Source: Bacteroidales bacterium (GTDB lineage Bacteria > Bacteroidota > Bacteroidia > Bacteroidales > M50B96). Taken from it: a DNA stretch of 42,576 bases. Where the stretch lies: assembly GCA_021740905.1 (NCBI GenBank), contig JAIOYV010000059.1, forward strand, positions 1-42,576, given 5' to 3'. This document shows positions 34,959-42,377 of the stretch, piece by piece. Below the pieces are notes generated by a model. It was not told the origin of the DNA. It saw only the letters and a program-made list of their open reading frames with translations, and did no database searches. Position 1 is the stretch's first letter. Each line of letters opens with the position of its first letter. Position numbers and translations under genes: made by a program.

Positions 34959-36227
34959 TTACTTTGGTACGGGGCAATAATCCATGCACCTTCCACAGCT
35001 CAAACAATCGGCTTTGTTTGCCTCGTAGTCTTTCCTCTTCCTGAAACGGAACTGGTTCATCAGCAAAACCCCGATTACCAGTCCAAGGAAAATTCCAAGG
35101 ATCCAGCTGCCGGTATAAAATTCATGCTGAATCACCCGGGCTTCTTCTACCAATTGATCGAGGGTTTTTCCCGATGACCGGAAGGTTTCAATATCTAAGT
35201 TATCGGATTCGGAGATAAGCTCAGGTTGTTCAATCAGGAGTTCGGCGAGATAGACGGTCGAATTGGCCTGGGCAAGAAAGCTGTGAGCCCTGGAAACAGC
35301 AAAACCAAAAACGATCATCCAAACTGGTACGAGCAAAGCATAGAGGGCAAAATCTCGCTGGTTCGATTTAGAGTTCAATTTTAGCTTTTCATCGGTGGGG
35401 AAATCAATGGCATCGAAAGGGCAGGAGTTGGTGCACAATTTACATTGGATACATTTTGAAGGTGTAATGCTGAGGTGCTTCCACGAAAAACGTGAGACCC
35501 AGTTCAACAAAACGCTGTATGGGCAAACAAAACGACAGTAGGGGCGGGCCACAAACAAACCGATCAGCAAAAAGGCGATGCCAAGTACGATAATGTGAAA
35601 TTCGGCACTCATCCTAAAAATACCCACAAAGGGATCGAAACGGCAGATGATGAAATCGGTGCCGGTGGCGGCGTACAAAACAGCAATACCCAGGTAGATA
35701 TAGGGGAACAAACCTAAACTTTTCTGCAACCACCGGGGTATTTCGATAGGTTTGATGATGACCAAATCCTGGATTACCCCCAGGGGGCAAGCCGACCCGC
35801 AAAACAATCTTCCGAAGAAAAGTGTAACAAGCAAGGGCAGGATAAAAAAGGCCAGCGTAGGCAAGGAGACCGAATAAGCCGGATCGAAAAAGGAAAGGGC
35901 AATGTTTTGGATAGACCCGATGGAACAGATGCAGCCCTCGCGGTAGAACCCGAAATAGGCCAGCGAGAAAATAGACAAGAACAAGATACCCCGTCGCGAG
36001 CGGCTTTTAAAAACAAACCAGGCAGCCAGGGCCATCACCGACATAAGGATGAATACATCGATAAATTCGAGGGCCAGGGCACGGGGTTCGGGGGTGGTGG
36101 TGTTGGGCTGCTCGTAACCTGTATCGAACTCGGGCTTGGGGAAGCGCTGTTGTTGCGAAAAGCTGGTGATAGAAATCAAAAATAGGAAGAAAAAAATAAT
36201 GAATGATAAATAATGAACATTCAACAT
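34959..36227 (-). CDS. NapH-like membrane polyferredoxin
   Basis: I prefer ATG 36227 (422 residues), giving MLNVHYLSFIIFFFLFLISI followed by TSFSQ, a signal-like first helix. A longer start at 36326 would add 33 residues of repeat-like sequence and overlap the upstream gene. Four or five more helices follow, with Cys motifs REGCICSIGSIQN, FCGSACPLGVIQD, DFIICRFDPFVGIFR and RPYCRFVCPYSVLLN. Two 4Fe-4S motifs complete it: CIQCKLCTNSCPFDAI, and CLSCGRCMDYCPVPK at the very C-terminus. Paired C-x3-C-P motifs and two ferredoxin sites are typical of NapH, the quinol-oxidising membrane subunit. The Tat ferredoxin directly upstream fits NapG. It probably passes electrons between quinone and a periplasmic partner; no reductase gene is in the window. 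Confidence 0.82.
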   Translation of the reverse strand: MLNVHYLSFIIFFFLFLISITSFSQQQRFPKPEFDTGYEQPNTTTPEPRALALEFIDVFILMSVMALAAWFVFKSRSRRGILFLSIFSLAYFGFYREGCICSIGSIQNIALSFFDPAYSVSLPTLAFFILPLLVTLFFGRLFCGSACPLGVIQDLVIIKPIEIPRWLQKSLGLFPYIYLGIAVLYAATGTDFIICRFDPFVGIFRMSAEFHIIVLGIAFLLIGLFVARPYCRFVCPYSVLLNWVSRFSWKHLSITPSKCIQCKLCTNSCPFDAIDFPTDEKLKLNSKSNQRDFALYALLVPVWMIVFGFAVSRAHSFLAQANSTVYLAELLIEQPELISESDNLDIETFRSSGKTLDQLVEEARVIQHEFYTGSWILGIFLGLVIGVLLMNQFRFRKRKDYEANKADCLSCGRCMDYCPVPK

Positions 36228-36312
36228 CGAATGAGTAAGTGGGTTGCTCCCCGCACTGGATTTTTCTTCATCATTCAATACTGAATATTGGATATTCGAT
36301 ATTTCTTTTTCT
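36228..36312. repeat. Short palindromic spacer between the NapG-like and NapH-like genes
   Basis: The spacer contains AT-rich inverted words such as GAATATTGGATATTC (36283-36297) and repeated ATTCAATA/TGAATATT strings. These recall the self-complementary filler repeats found between Bacteroidota genes. Its translation would form the N-terminal extension of the polyferredoxin if ATG 36326 were used. Confidence 0.4.
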
Positions 36313-36888
36313 TTACGCATTTCCATCTTTCGAAAAATTTCCTTTGATCATATAAGGTTCGTCAATGGACACGCGGACAATGGCATCCGATGGGCAAACA
36401 CGAGCAATTGCACATTCGTTGCAGTCATCGCAGAGGTCGTGGCGGATTTGCAGGTGAAGCGATCCGTTGCCAAACGAGCCGCACCCTTTCACACATTTGG
36501 CACAGCCAATGCAAAGTGCCTCGTCGATGACATATTCAAAGTAGGGGTCTTCGATGTATTTGCGCTGGATGGCAGCCGTGGGGCATAATTGGTTTTCGGC
36601 GGCGGTGGTCCGTTCTTTGGCTTCGGGTTTCAGGTAGCCACCGCATAAATCGCAGTAGCCACAAAGGGCAAAGGCATGGACACATTTTACCGCCGAGGGC
36701 TTCAACACGCAATGGTCGGCGCAACGGCCACACTGGGTGCATTTGAAGGGGTCGATTTGCCAAACATATTTTTCCTTGTTGAGGTCGACCAGGCTAAAAC
36801 CGGCCACCCCGGCCAGGGCAAACCCGATGGAAGCCCGTGCGCCCATCCGGACGAAATCGCGCCGTGTATGTTTTTTAGTTTCGCTCAT
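36313..36888 (-). CDS. Tat-exported ferredoxin with four 4Fe-4S motifs, NapG/MauM-like
   Basis: ATG 36888 gives 191 residues. Residues 1-33 (HTRRDFVRMGARASIGFALA) are a twin-arginine signal that would keep or release the protein in the periplasm. Seventeen cysteines form four cluster motifs: Cys50-53-56-60 (CTQCGRCADHC) with 69; Cys76-79-82 (CGYCDLC) with 102; Cys126-129-132-136 (CIGCAKCVKGC); and Cys153-156-159-165 (CDDCNECAIARVC). Length, Tat signal and four clusters fit the NapG/MauM class of electron carriers, which pair with NapH. It overlaps the upstream 67-residue gene by 14 bases, a sign of tight co-expression. The electron acceptor is unknown because no NapA, NosZ or similar gene is in view. 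Confidence 0.85.
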   Translation of the reverse strand: MSETKKHTRRDFVRMGARASIGFALAGVAGFSLVDLNKEKYVWQIDPFKCTQCGRCADHCVLKPSAVKCVHAFALCGYCDLCGGYLKPEAKERTTAAENQLCPTAAIQRKYIEDPYFEYVIDEALCIGCAKCVKGCGSFGNGSLHLQIRHDLCDDCNECAIARVCPSDAIVRVSIDEPYMIKGNFSKDGNA

Positions 36889-37078
36889 GGGTTCTTTCCT
36901 TTTCAGCTTTTGGGAGATTGCAGTTTGAGAATTTCGTGCATTTGGTGCAGAATTCGTTTTCTTCACAGAGGTCTTCGCCGGAGGCAATGCGTTTGAATAC
37001 CATGCCGGATACAATTGCCAGAAGTGCCAGCAAAATGCCGGTGCGTGTTAGTTTATGTATGAATTCTCGTCGTTGCAT
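36875..37078 (-). CDS. 67-residue Tat-type protein with symmetric C-x5-C-x2-C-x5-C motif
   Basis: The protein starts MQRREFIHKLTRTGILLALL. That is a twin-arginine-like leader followed by one membrane helix (about 13-28), so it is likely anchored at the periplasmic face. The short soluble tail holds four Cys at 38, 44, 47 and 53 (CEENEFCTKCTKFSNC), a mirror-symmetric C-x5-C-x2-C-x5-C spacing suited to one iron-sulfur cluster or metal ion. I know no named family. Its stop lies inside the start of the NapG-like gene (14-base overlap), so the two are translated together. It may be an assembly factor or an extra electron carrier for the NapGH-like pair. The small size makes the call depend on the overlap and leader. 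Confidence 0.75.
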   Translation of the reverse strand: MQRREFIHKLTRTGILLALLAIVSGMVFKRIASGEDLCEENEFCTKCTKFSNCNLPKAEKERTHERN

Positions 37079-37430
37079 ACGGGGTTATTTATATTGTCCC
37101 CCTTCGGGGAATTTCATCGTTTTTAGTTATCATTTGGGTTAAGCTCAATTTAGCAAGGTAAATTGAAAAATTCTGACAGTATGTATCTAAATGTAAAATG
37201 GATGTTATATCGGAGGATGTCCCCCGCTGGCGGGGGCTAGGGGGTGGATTTATATTGAGGAAGTCCCCCCTCTTTTTCTCCCCCAAGGGGGAGACAGTGC
37301 CCTGTTGCATCCTTTCGCATAAATGAAATCTGATGTTTTCTTTAAACATAATTCTTAGAATGTATTTTATATGCCTAATTCAATTATTTTATACGTGCAT
37401 TCGTGGTTCATACTAATAGTGGTTTGCGGC
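37079..37430. other. Intergenic region carrying dispersed repeat copy 2
   Basis: The 352 bases hold a small hairpin TCCCC/GGGGA (37097-37110) just upstream of the 67-residue gene and the repeat at 37209-37309. AT-rich sequence fills the rest. An 86-residue minus-strand frame is the translated repeat. The repeat separates the six-bladed propeller gene from the iron-sulfur genes, so they may not share one transcript. Confidence 0.45.
37209..37309. repeat. Dispersed GC-rich intergenic repeat, copy 2
   Basis: This copy aligns along its whole length with 31305-31406 in the same orientation, differing mostly in the central variable part and in run lengths. The two copies lie 5.9 kb apart on either side of five genes. 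Homologous recombination between them would delete that block. Confidence 0.75.
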
Positions 37431-38393
37431 TTATTTCAAATTGAATATCCGAATCATTTTCAAATCGAAATCCAGGGCAATTATATTTCCATCTTCATCA
37501 GCGCACATATCGGGGGCATGGATTCCTTCGGGGAATTTGGATGGAGGGGCGACCACCGATTTCAAATCACCTGAGGGGGAATGGACTTTAATTCGGATCA
37601 TGCCTTTTTCGCTCGTCACGAAATCGCCATTGGGCAAAAAGCAAAAATGGGCCGGGTTGCAGCACCCACTGAAACCATCAATTTTCATCGATGACTTTTC
37701 CCAATATCCCAACAAGCGACCATCCAACGAATATTGCTGAAACTGATGTTTCCCGGGATTGACCACCCACAACTCGCCACTGTTGTTTATGGCCAAATCG
37801 AAATAGGCACTTGGGATAATGAAGCCGTGTTTGCTGTCTTTTTCAGTTTCGCCGCCAATCTCGCCTGTCTTCTTTCCTGATTCATCATACATAATCACTC
37901 TTCTATTTCCAGCGTCGGCCACGAAAATTGAATTGGCGGTGAGGGCAATAGAGGTAAAAATCGAGGTGTCGTTTTCATGCTCCGATTCGGCAAGAAGTGT
38001 GAAATCATCAGCATAAAAATCGAAATAATTTTTGAAGGCGATAAGTATTTTTCCTTCTTTCGAAACTGTGATTGTGCGGGCTTCATCGTTCAATTCGAAT
38101 GAGTTTATAAGATGGCCATCCAAATCGATAATCTTTAAAAGGCTATCCTGAAGCAGATAGATCAGCCCATGATGGTAGGCAATTCCATGCAGGGTTTCAG
38201 CATCCAGTTTTATTTGTTTGCTTTCGCGATAATGGATCAATTCAGCATCGACCTTCTCAAATTCATCTACATTAAACTCGTAGGGGTTTGCGTTCCGGTT
38301 TTCTATTTTTGTTGAAGAAAAATCGAGAACCAGGACGACTACTATGATTAGGACCAGGAGGCCCAGAAAAATGCTTATTAATCGTTTATTCAT
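37431..38393 (-). CDS. Membrane-anchored six-bladed (NHL-type) propeller with Cys-Cys-Asn-Pro motif
   Basis: These 320 residues start with an N-terminal anchor helix (MNKRLISIFLGLLVLIIVVV, followed by more hydrophobic residues), so the propeller faces the periplasm. Repeats include LHGIAYHHGLIYLLQDSLLK, SIFVADAGNRRVIMYDESGK, SGELWVVNPGKHQFQQYSLD and NIIALDFDLKMIRIF, typical NHL or 6-bladed propeller strands. Near the end is GFSGCCNPAHFCFLPNGDFV followed by TSEKG, with Cys244-Cys245. I remember this Cys-Cys-Asn-Pro signature from a propeller family in Bacteroidota and Planctomycetes that often lies near iron-sulfur genes. The paired Cys could bind a metal or cofactor or form a vicinal disulfide. 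It is 31 bases from the DUF433 gene and probably shares its promoter. Confidence 0.78.
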   Translation of the reverse strand: MNKRLISIFLGLLVLIIVVVLVLDFSSTKIENRNANPYEFNVDEFEKVDAELIHYRESKQIKLDAETLHGIAYHHGLIYLLQDSLLKIIDLDGHLINSFELNDEARTITVSKEGKILIAFKNYFDFYADDFTLLAESEHENDTSIFTSIALTANSIFVADAGNRRVIMYDESGKKTGEIGGETEKDSKHGFIIPSAYFDLAINNSGELWVVNPGKHQFQQYSLDGRLLGYWEKSSMKIDGFSGCCNPAHFCFLPNGDFVTSEKGMIRIKVHSPSGDLKSVVAPPSKFPEGIHAPDMCADEDGNIIALDFDLKMIRIFNLK

Positions 38394-38424
38394 AATCGTA
38401 TTTGTTTTTGCTTTTCACGTCCGC

Positions 38425-38646
38425 TTATGAGCGCAATAACTTGTGTTCTCTGTCGGCGGCATAGGCCAGACAAGCTATAATATCATTCAATGTCAATTCA
38501 GGAAAATCATAAATGATTTCATCATTCGTCATGCCCGCAGCCAACCATCCCAACACATCGGCTACGGATATTCGTGTTTCCCTTATGCAGGCTTTTCCGA
38601 AGCGTTTGTTTGGGTTTCGTTTTATTATTGTTTTGTATTCCATCAT
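38425..38646 (-). CDS. DUF433 antitoxin-like protein
   Basis: The protein has 73 residues: KTIIKRNPNKRFGKACIRET, then RISVADVLGWLAAGMTNDEI and IIYDFPELTLNDIIACLAYA. This is the complete DUF433 fold, a small winged-helix-like DNA-binding domain that usually serves as antitoxin for a DUF5615 PIN-like toxin encoded just downstream. Here the next gene 31 bases on is the six-bladed propeller, and no toxin is present. It may be an orphan, or may have taken on regulation of the propeller. ATGs at 38646 and 38643 are both possible. A consensus promoter ends 17 bases upstream. Confidence 0.85.
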   Translation of the reverse strand: MMEYKTIIKRNPNKRFGKACIRETRISVADVLGWLAAGMTNDEIIYDFPELTLNDIIACLAYAADREHKLLRS

Positions 38647-38662
38647 TTGATACTTCGTATCA

Positions 38663-38693
38663 CAAAATTAGCAATGTTAATGGCATGAACAAA
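38663..38693 (-). promoter_or_regulatory. Bacteroidota sigma-A promoter for DUF433 and probably the propeller gene
   Basis: On the minus strand TTTG (38690-38693), a 19/20-base spacer and TAATTTTG (38663-38670) match the consensus exactly. The first ATG is at 38646, giving a leader of about 10 bases like that of the Uma2 gene. Confidence 0.65.
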
Positions 38694-38783
38694 TCTAAAT
38701 TACCACATGATGCGAACTGTTGATGGATAATAATTGTATATACTAAGTTTCTGATAAGAAAGCGTCAAGAACAAGGCATGGGA

Positions 38784-38831
38784 AACTTGAAAGTCAGGAG
38801 CTTACTTTTGTAAGTGACTGACTTGCAAGTT
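38784..38831 (-). terminator. Hairpin terminator after the membrane-anchored PQQ-like gene
   Basis: A 22-base stem (38784-38805 with 38810-38831, four mismatches) with a TTTT loop begins 13 bases after the stop at 38845. It separates the PQQ-like gene group from the DUF433 promoter. Confidence 0.65.
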
Positions 38832-38844
38832 GAGCATAACGTAG

Positions 38845-40278
38845 TTATTGGCGTTTTCTTGCAGAAACAAATACACACATCAACGTCTTCGAATCCCTCA
38901 AAACCAAATACCCATCGGCCAAAGCGAGAGGAGCCCAGGCATCCTGGCCATCCAGCAATTTGAATTCGTCCAGTTGCTTGTACTCCTTTGTGCTGGCTTC
39001 GATTATTACGAGTGTCCCATCATCATTCAATAACCAGAATTTGCCATCAGCAATAAAATAGGGTCCCAAGCCAAAGCGGTGTGTTTTGCCACTGGTCCAC
39101 ACCATTTCCTGGCAGTTGGCCGGATCGACACACACAAACTGGTTTCTTCGGGTACCGGCATCTTTTGGCAAGATCCCAAATAAATGACCTTCCCAGTAAA
39201 CGACGGTTTGTTGCTCACAGGCCAGACCATTCACAGGCTTGTATTCCTCCAAAACTTCTACCTGAAATTTACCACTGTTTTCTGACAACTGTAAAACCAT
39301 GCTGCCTGAGCCATAACCCGCAGTCAAAAAGATTTTTCCATCTGGCATACAAACTGCAGATGGGGCCACCACGTTATGCGCCCAGGCCGTTGATTCCCAC
39401 AGTACTTCCTCCAAGTTTTCGCCCTCGGCACCAATGCCACAGATCCCACCAATGGCGGGGTAGACATACATCTTCTGTCCCCCAAACTCAAAGGGCATGA
39501 TGGATGCATGCGACATTAGCCAGTTGTTGGGGTTGGGGGTTTCCCACAGAACTTTTCCGGTTTTGCAATCCACCCCGATCATCAGGGCTTTCCCACCCGT
39601 GGCAATAATGGCCACATCATTATCGATCAATGGGCATTGTCCTGTGTACCATAAGGGGATCTCCGACTGGTATTCTTTTTCTATGTCGATGCCCCAGAGC
39701 AAATCACCCGTTTCGCGTTCCAGGCACATCACATGGCATTTGGGGCCAATGGTGAGTATGTAATCTTCGGTTACCGCAGGTACCGTCCGGGAGATACCGT
39801 GGTTTCTTTTGATGCCCACTTTGTACCATCGCCGCCAGATTTCAATGCCTTTATCGAGGGTGAAGCAGCGCAACATGTCGGCCCGCTTTTCTTCGTTGTA
39901 ATCAAGAATGTACACCAGGCCATCGTAAATGGCAGCCCCTGCATGGCCTTCGCCAAGTTCGTGCTGCCAGAGGATGGGTGGGCCATTCTCGGGGAACTTG
40001 TCAATCAGCTTTACTTTTGTTTTGGAGATATTGTCGAAATCAGCTCCACGGAACCGGGGCCAGTTTTCCTTCGTCCTGGGAGCATCGCCCCCCAAACTTT
40101 CAAAAAACTCACCGATGTTTACCTTCATGCTTCCCACTGCATCGACCCCCACATTGTCCATACCTGGATTGCTCTGACTAAGGCTTTCTGTGGGGTCGTT
40201 CACAAACCACCAGCCTAAGGCACCAACTGCAAGAGCAATTAGAATAATGATAATGATATGTTGGATGTATTTGGTCAA
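38845..40278 (-). CDS. Membrane-anchored PQQ-like (BamB-like) beta-propeller protein
   Basis: The 477 residues start from TTG at 40278. An in-frame TGA lies just upstream and the first ATG would lose the membrane anchor, so TTG is very likely the true start. Residues 5-25 form the anchor (YIQHIIIIILIALAVGALGW). PQQ-like blades follow, e.g. PRFRGADFDNISKTK, ILWQHELGEGHAGAAIYDGL, MLRCFTLDKGIEIWRRWYKV, VMCLERETGDLLWGIDI and GVDCKTGKVLWETPNPNNWL. Several Cys (CHVMC; GGICGIG; ACEQQ) are scattered between blades. It resembles the PQQ-binding-like repeat proteins of Bacteroidota and Planctomycetes; a real PQQ cofactor is not shown, since key dehydrogenase residues are not evident. It lies 38 bases after the VOC gene on the same strand. 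Confidence 0.82.
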   Translation of the reverse strand: MTKYIQHIIIIILIALAVGALGWWFVNDPTESLSQSNPGMDNVGVDAVGSMKVNIGEFFESLGGDAPRTKENWPRFRGADFDNISKTKVKLIDKFPENGPPILWQHELGEGHAGAAIYDGLVYILDYNEEKRADMLRCFTLDKGIEIWRRWYKVGIKRNHGISRTVPAVTEDYILTIGPKCHVMCLERETGDLLWGIDIEKEYQSEIPLWYTGQCPLIDNDVAIIATGGKALMIGVDCKTGKVLWETPNPNNWLMSHASIMPFEFGGQKMYVYPAIGGICGIGAEGENLEEVLWESTAWAHNVVAPSAVCMPDGKIFLTAGYGSGSMVLQLSENSGKFQVEVLEEYKPVNGLACEQQTVVYWEGHLFGILPKDAGTRRNQFVCVDPANCQEMVWTSGKTHRFGLGPYFIADGKFWLLNDDGTLVIIEASTKEYKQLDEFKLLDGQDAWAPLALADGYLVLRDSKTLMCVFVSARKRQ

Positions 40279-40316
40279 GCTAGCTCATTTAATTTAGTAT
40301 AAGAATGTTGTTTTCT

Positions 40317-40703
40317 TCATTCTGTAATTTCTATTCTATTTCCTTCGGGATCTGAAACTATGCTTTCATAATAGTCGTCGCCTGTAAATCTTGGTTCTCC
40401 AATTATCTGAAATCCATTTTTTCGAATGGTTTCCGTGAGTTGATTTACCTTTTCTATGCTTCCAACAGAAATTGCCAAATGAGCTAATCCCAGCTTTTCT
40501 TCTTTGAATTCCGTTCGTTCAAAAATATCTGATCGATGCATTATTTCAATTCTGGCACCAGTTCCGAATGATAGAAAATAGGATGAGAATCCCTTTTTCT
40601 CATTAATATATTTCTCACTTGAACTCGTGTTGAAAAAGGTGGTGTAAAAGTCTCTCATCGTTTCGAGATTCTCAACCCAAATTGCAATATGTTCAATTTT
40701 CAT
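40317..40703 (-). CDS. VOC superfamily (glyoxalase-like) protein
   Basis: The protein has 128 residues with two beta-alpha-beta-beta-beta units: MKIEHIAIWVENLETMRDFY at the start and LGLAHLAISVGSIEKVNQLT in the second half. The four metal positions are His5, Glu53 (ARIEIM), His75 and Glu125 (NRIEITE), so the site looks intact. Bacterial relatives include glyoxalase I, methylmalonyl-CoA epimerase and fosfomycin/bleomycin resistance proteins; the sequence does not decide between them. The tail SDPEGNRIEITE is classic for the family. It lies between the two PQQ-like genes (59 and 38 bases apart), probably in one operon. It is cytoplasmic, unlike its neighbours, so the link may be only positional. 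Confidence 0.85.
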   Translation of the reverse strand: MKIEHIAIWVENLETMRDFYTTFFNTSSSEKYINEKKGFSSYFLSFGTGARIEIMHRSDIFERTEFKEEKLGLAHLAISVGSIEKVNQLTETIRKNGFQIIGEPRFTGDDYYESIVSDPEGNRIEITE

Positions 40704-40762
40704 TCTTGATTATTATTTTGGGCAATATCGAAATATGGAATTTAGCCATTAAGCCCCTTTCC

Positions 40763-41986
40763 TTATTTCTTTTTGATATCATAAGCAATCACCGTGTCCC
40801 CATGGCGGCAATATAAAATGCCGTCTTTTATGACAAGGTGTGCCCAGTGTTGCTCGGTGCCTAATTCCACATCGCATTGACTGATCAGCTTCATCCCCTC
40901 GGGGCTTGGTTGTATCAAGCCCAGTTCGCCCTTGTCGCCATACGCATAGATCATCCCATCGGCAAAAATGCAGGTGCCTTTCGAGAGTTCATCAATCTCT
41001 TTTTTTACTTTCCCTGTTTTTTCGTCCACACATTGCCATTCCGTGTTTTTTTGACCCGAGGCATAAATGTTTCCATGCACCCATATAGCACCACCCATTT
41101 GGTTGTCCTGGGTTTCGCATTTCCACACTTCTGTTACCGAGCTTCCATCTTCCGATAATTTCAACATTACGCCCCCGACTCCATAACCTGTGAGGCTATA
41201 TACATAACCATCTTTGTAAAGAGGGGTGTTGGGCTGAACCGAATATCTGTTTACCTGCGGATGGCTCCAAATCAGCTTACCTGTTTCGGGATCGACAGCC
41301 ACAATATTTTCAGATAAGCAGGTCAGGATCATTTGCCGTCCATTATGGGTTATCAACCGGGGGGAATTATAAGCTTGTTTGTCGCCATTCAATTTCGATT
41401 CCCAAAGGGTTTCACCCGAATTCACATCTTTGGCAAGCATTACGATGTCTTCGCCGCCAGGAGTAAAAACCACCATATTTCCATAAACAAGAGGAGCCTC
41501 CGATATTCCCCATTTTGGCATACGGACTTTGTATTTTTTATCGAGGTCGTCTTGCCAGAGTATCTTTCCGGTTTTTGCATCCAGACAAACGGCCATTCCC
41601 AGGCTGCTGTGAAGGAAAAGCTTCCCTTTGTAGAAAGTAGGTGTTGTCCGGGTACCTGGAAACGAAATGGTCCATTCTTTTCCAAAATAGGTCTTCCAAA
41701 GGTGCTTGCCTTGTTTATCAAGTCCAAAAGCATAGCCCAGACTATCTTCGGCCCCGGTTGTAAAGATCATATCATCGGTAACCACCACCGAAGAAAACCC
41801 AGTGCCAAAACCACTGCTTGCCCAAAGTACTTCCGGGCCTGTTTTTGGCCAGGTTTTAAGGAGGCCGGTTTCGTTGTACACACCATCGCGCATATCGCCG
41901 CGCCATTGGGCAAGTTCCTGCGACGATACAGGTAGGGTTGAAACAAGTATGGCAAAAAGTAAGGCTGTTGAAATTCTGTAATTCAT
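40763..41986 (-). CDS. Secreted PQQ-like (BamB-like) beta-propeller protein
   Basis: ATG 41986 (407 residues) starts MNYRISTALLFAILVSTLPV and ends its signal peptide at SSQ; a start at 42028 would precede the leader. Blades are clear: LAQWRGDMRDGVYNETGLLK, EVLWASSGFGTGFSSVVVTD, MAVCLDAKTGKILWQDDL, DVNSGETLWESKLNGD, NIVAVDPETGKLIWSHPQ, QCVDEKTGKVKKEID and TVIAYDIKKK. The opening W-R-G...G motif is common in the PQQ-like proteins of planctomycetes and Bacteroidota. It is probably periplasmic. It is distantly similar to the protein at 38845-40278, with which it may form a functional pair. Role inference: binding, scaffold or electron-transfer partner; enzyme activity is not shown. Confidence 0.85.
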   Translation of the reverse strand: MNYRISTALLFAILVSTLPVSSQELAQWRGDMRDGVYNETGLLKTWPKTGPEVLWASSGFGTGFSSVVVTDDMIFTTGAEDSLGYAFGLDKQGKHLWKTYFGKEWTISFPGTRTTPTFYKGKLFLHSSLGMAVCLDAKTGKILWQDDLDKKYKVRMPKWGISEAPLVYGNMVVFTPGGEDIVMLAKDVNSGETLWESKLNGDKQAYNSPRLITHNGRQMILTCLSENIVAVDPETGKLIWSHPQVNRYSVQPNTPLYKDGYVYSLTGYGVGGVMLKLSEDGSSVTEVWKCETQDNQMGGAIWVHGNIYASGQKNTEWQCVDEKTGKVKKEIDELSKGTCIFADGMIYAYGDKGELGLIQPSPEGMKLISQCDVELGTEQHWAHLVIKDGILYCRHGDTVIAYDIKKK

Positions 41987-42118
41987 TGTTTTTTTAATTT
42001 TAAAGAATCCTAATAAAAAATTTGGCAACTAAGATATTTATTCCCTTCGAACAACAAAGCAGATTCTTGATGTTTAACAGTTCCTTGTTTATTATTTGGA
42101 TTGATTATAAGGAAAGGG

Positions 42119-42191
42119 TTGCTGGGTGCTGGTTGCTGGGGTGCTGGGTGCTGGTTGCTGGGGTGCTGGTTGCTGGGGTGCTGGGTGCTGG
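42119..42191. repeat. TGCTGG-type tandem repeat
   Basis: Imperfect tandem units of 6-8 bases (TGCTGG with one or two extra G or T) repeat about eleven times. A higher-order period of about 22-29 bases can be made out. This simple-sequence filler is often seen between Bacteroidota genes and is prone to slippage. Confidence 0.75.
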
Positions 42192-42244
42192 AGGGCTAGT
42201 TTGTTAGTTTCGGGTTGCGTGTTTCGTGTGAATAGGAGGGAGGC

Positions 42245-42377
42245 TTTTAAAATATGGAAAATTTTAACCCTGAGCCACTTGTTCAACTGTGTTTCACCTA
42301 GGTTTTCTTTGTGTTCCTATGTGTTCTTAGTGCCTAAGTGGTTTATCTTTTTTACCACTAACCCCGCATTTGCGGGG
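42245..42377. repeat. Dispersed intergenic repeat with terminal hairpins
   Basis: The wording TTTGTGTTCCTATGTGTTCT, then TAGTGCC and AAGTGGTT, is that of a widespread Bacteroidota intergenic repeat and resembles 7037-7134. AGTGGT (42337-42342) pairs with ACCACT (42354-42359). CCCCGCA (42362-42368) pairs perfectly with TGCGGGG (42371-42377). Confidence 0.5.
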
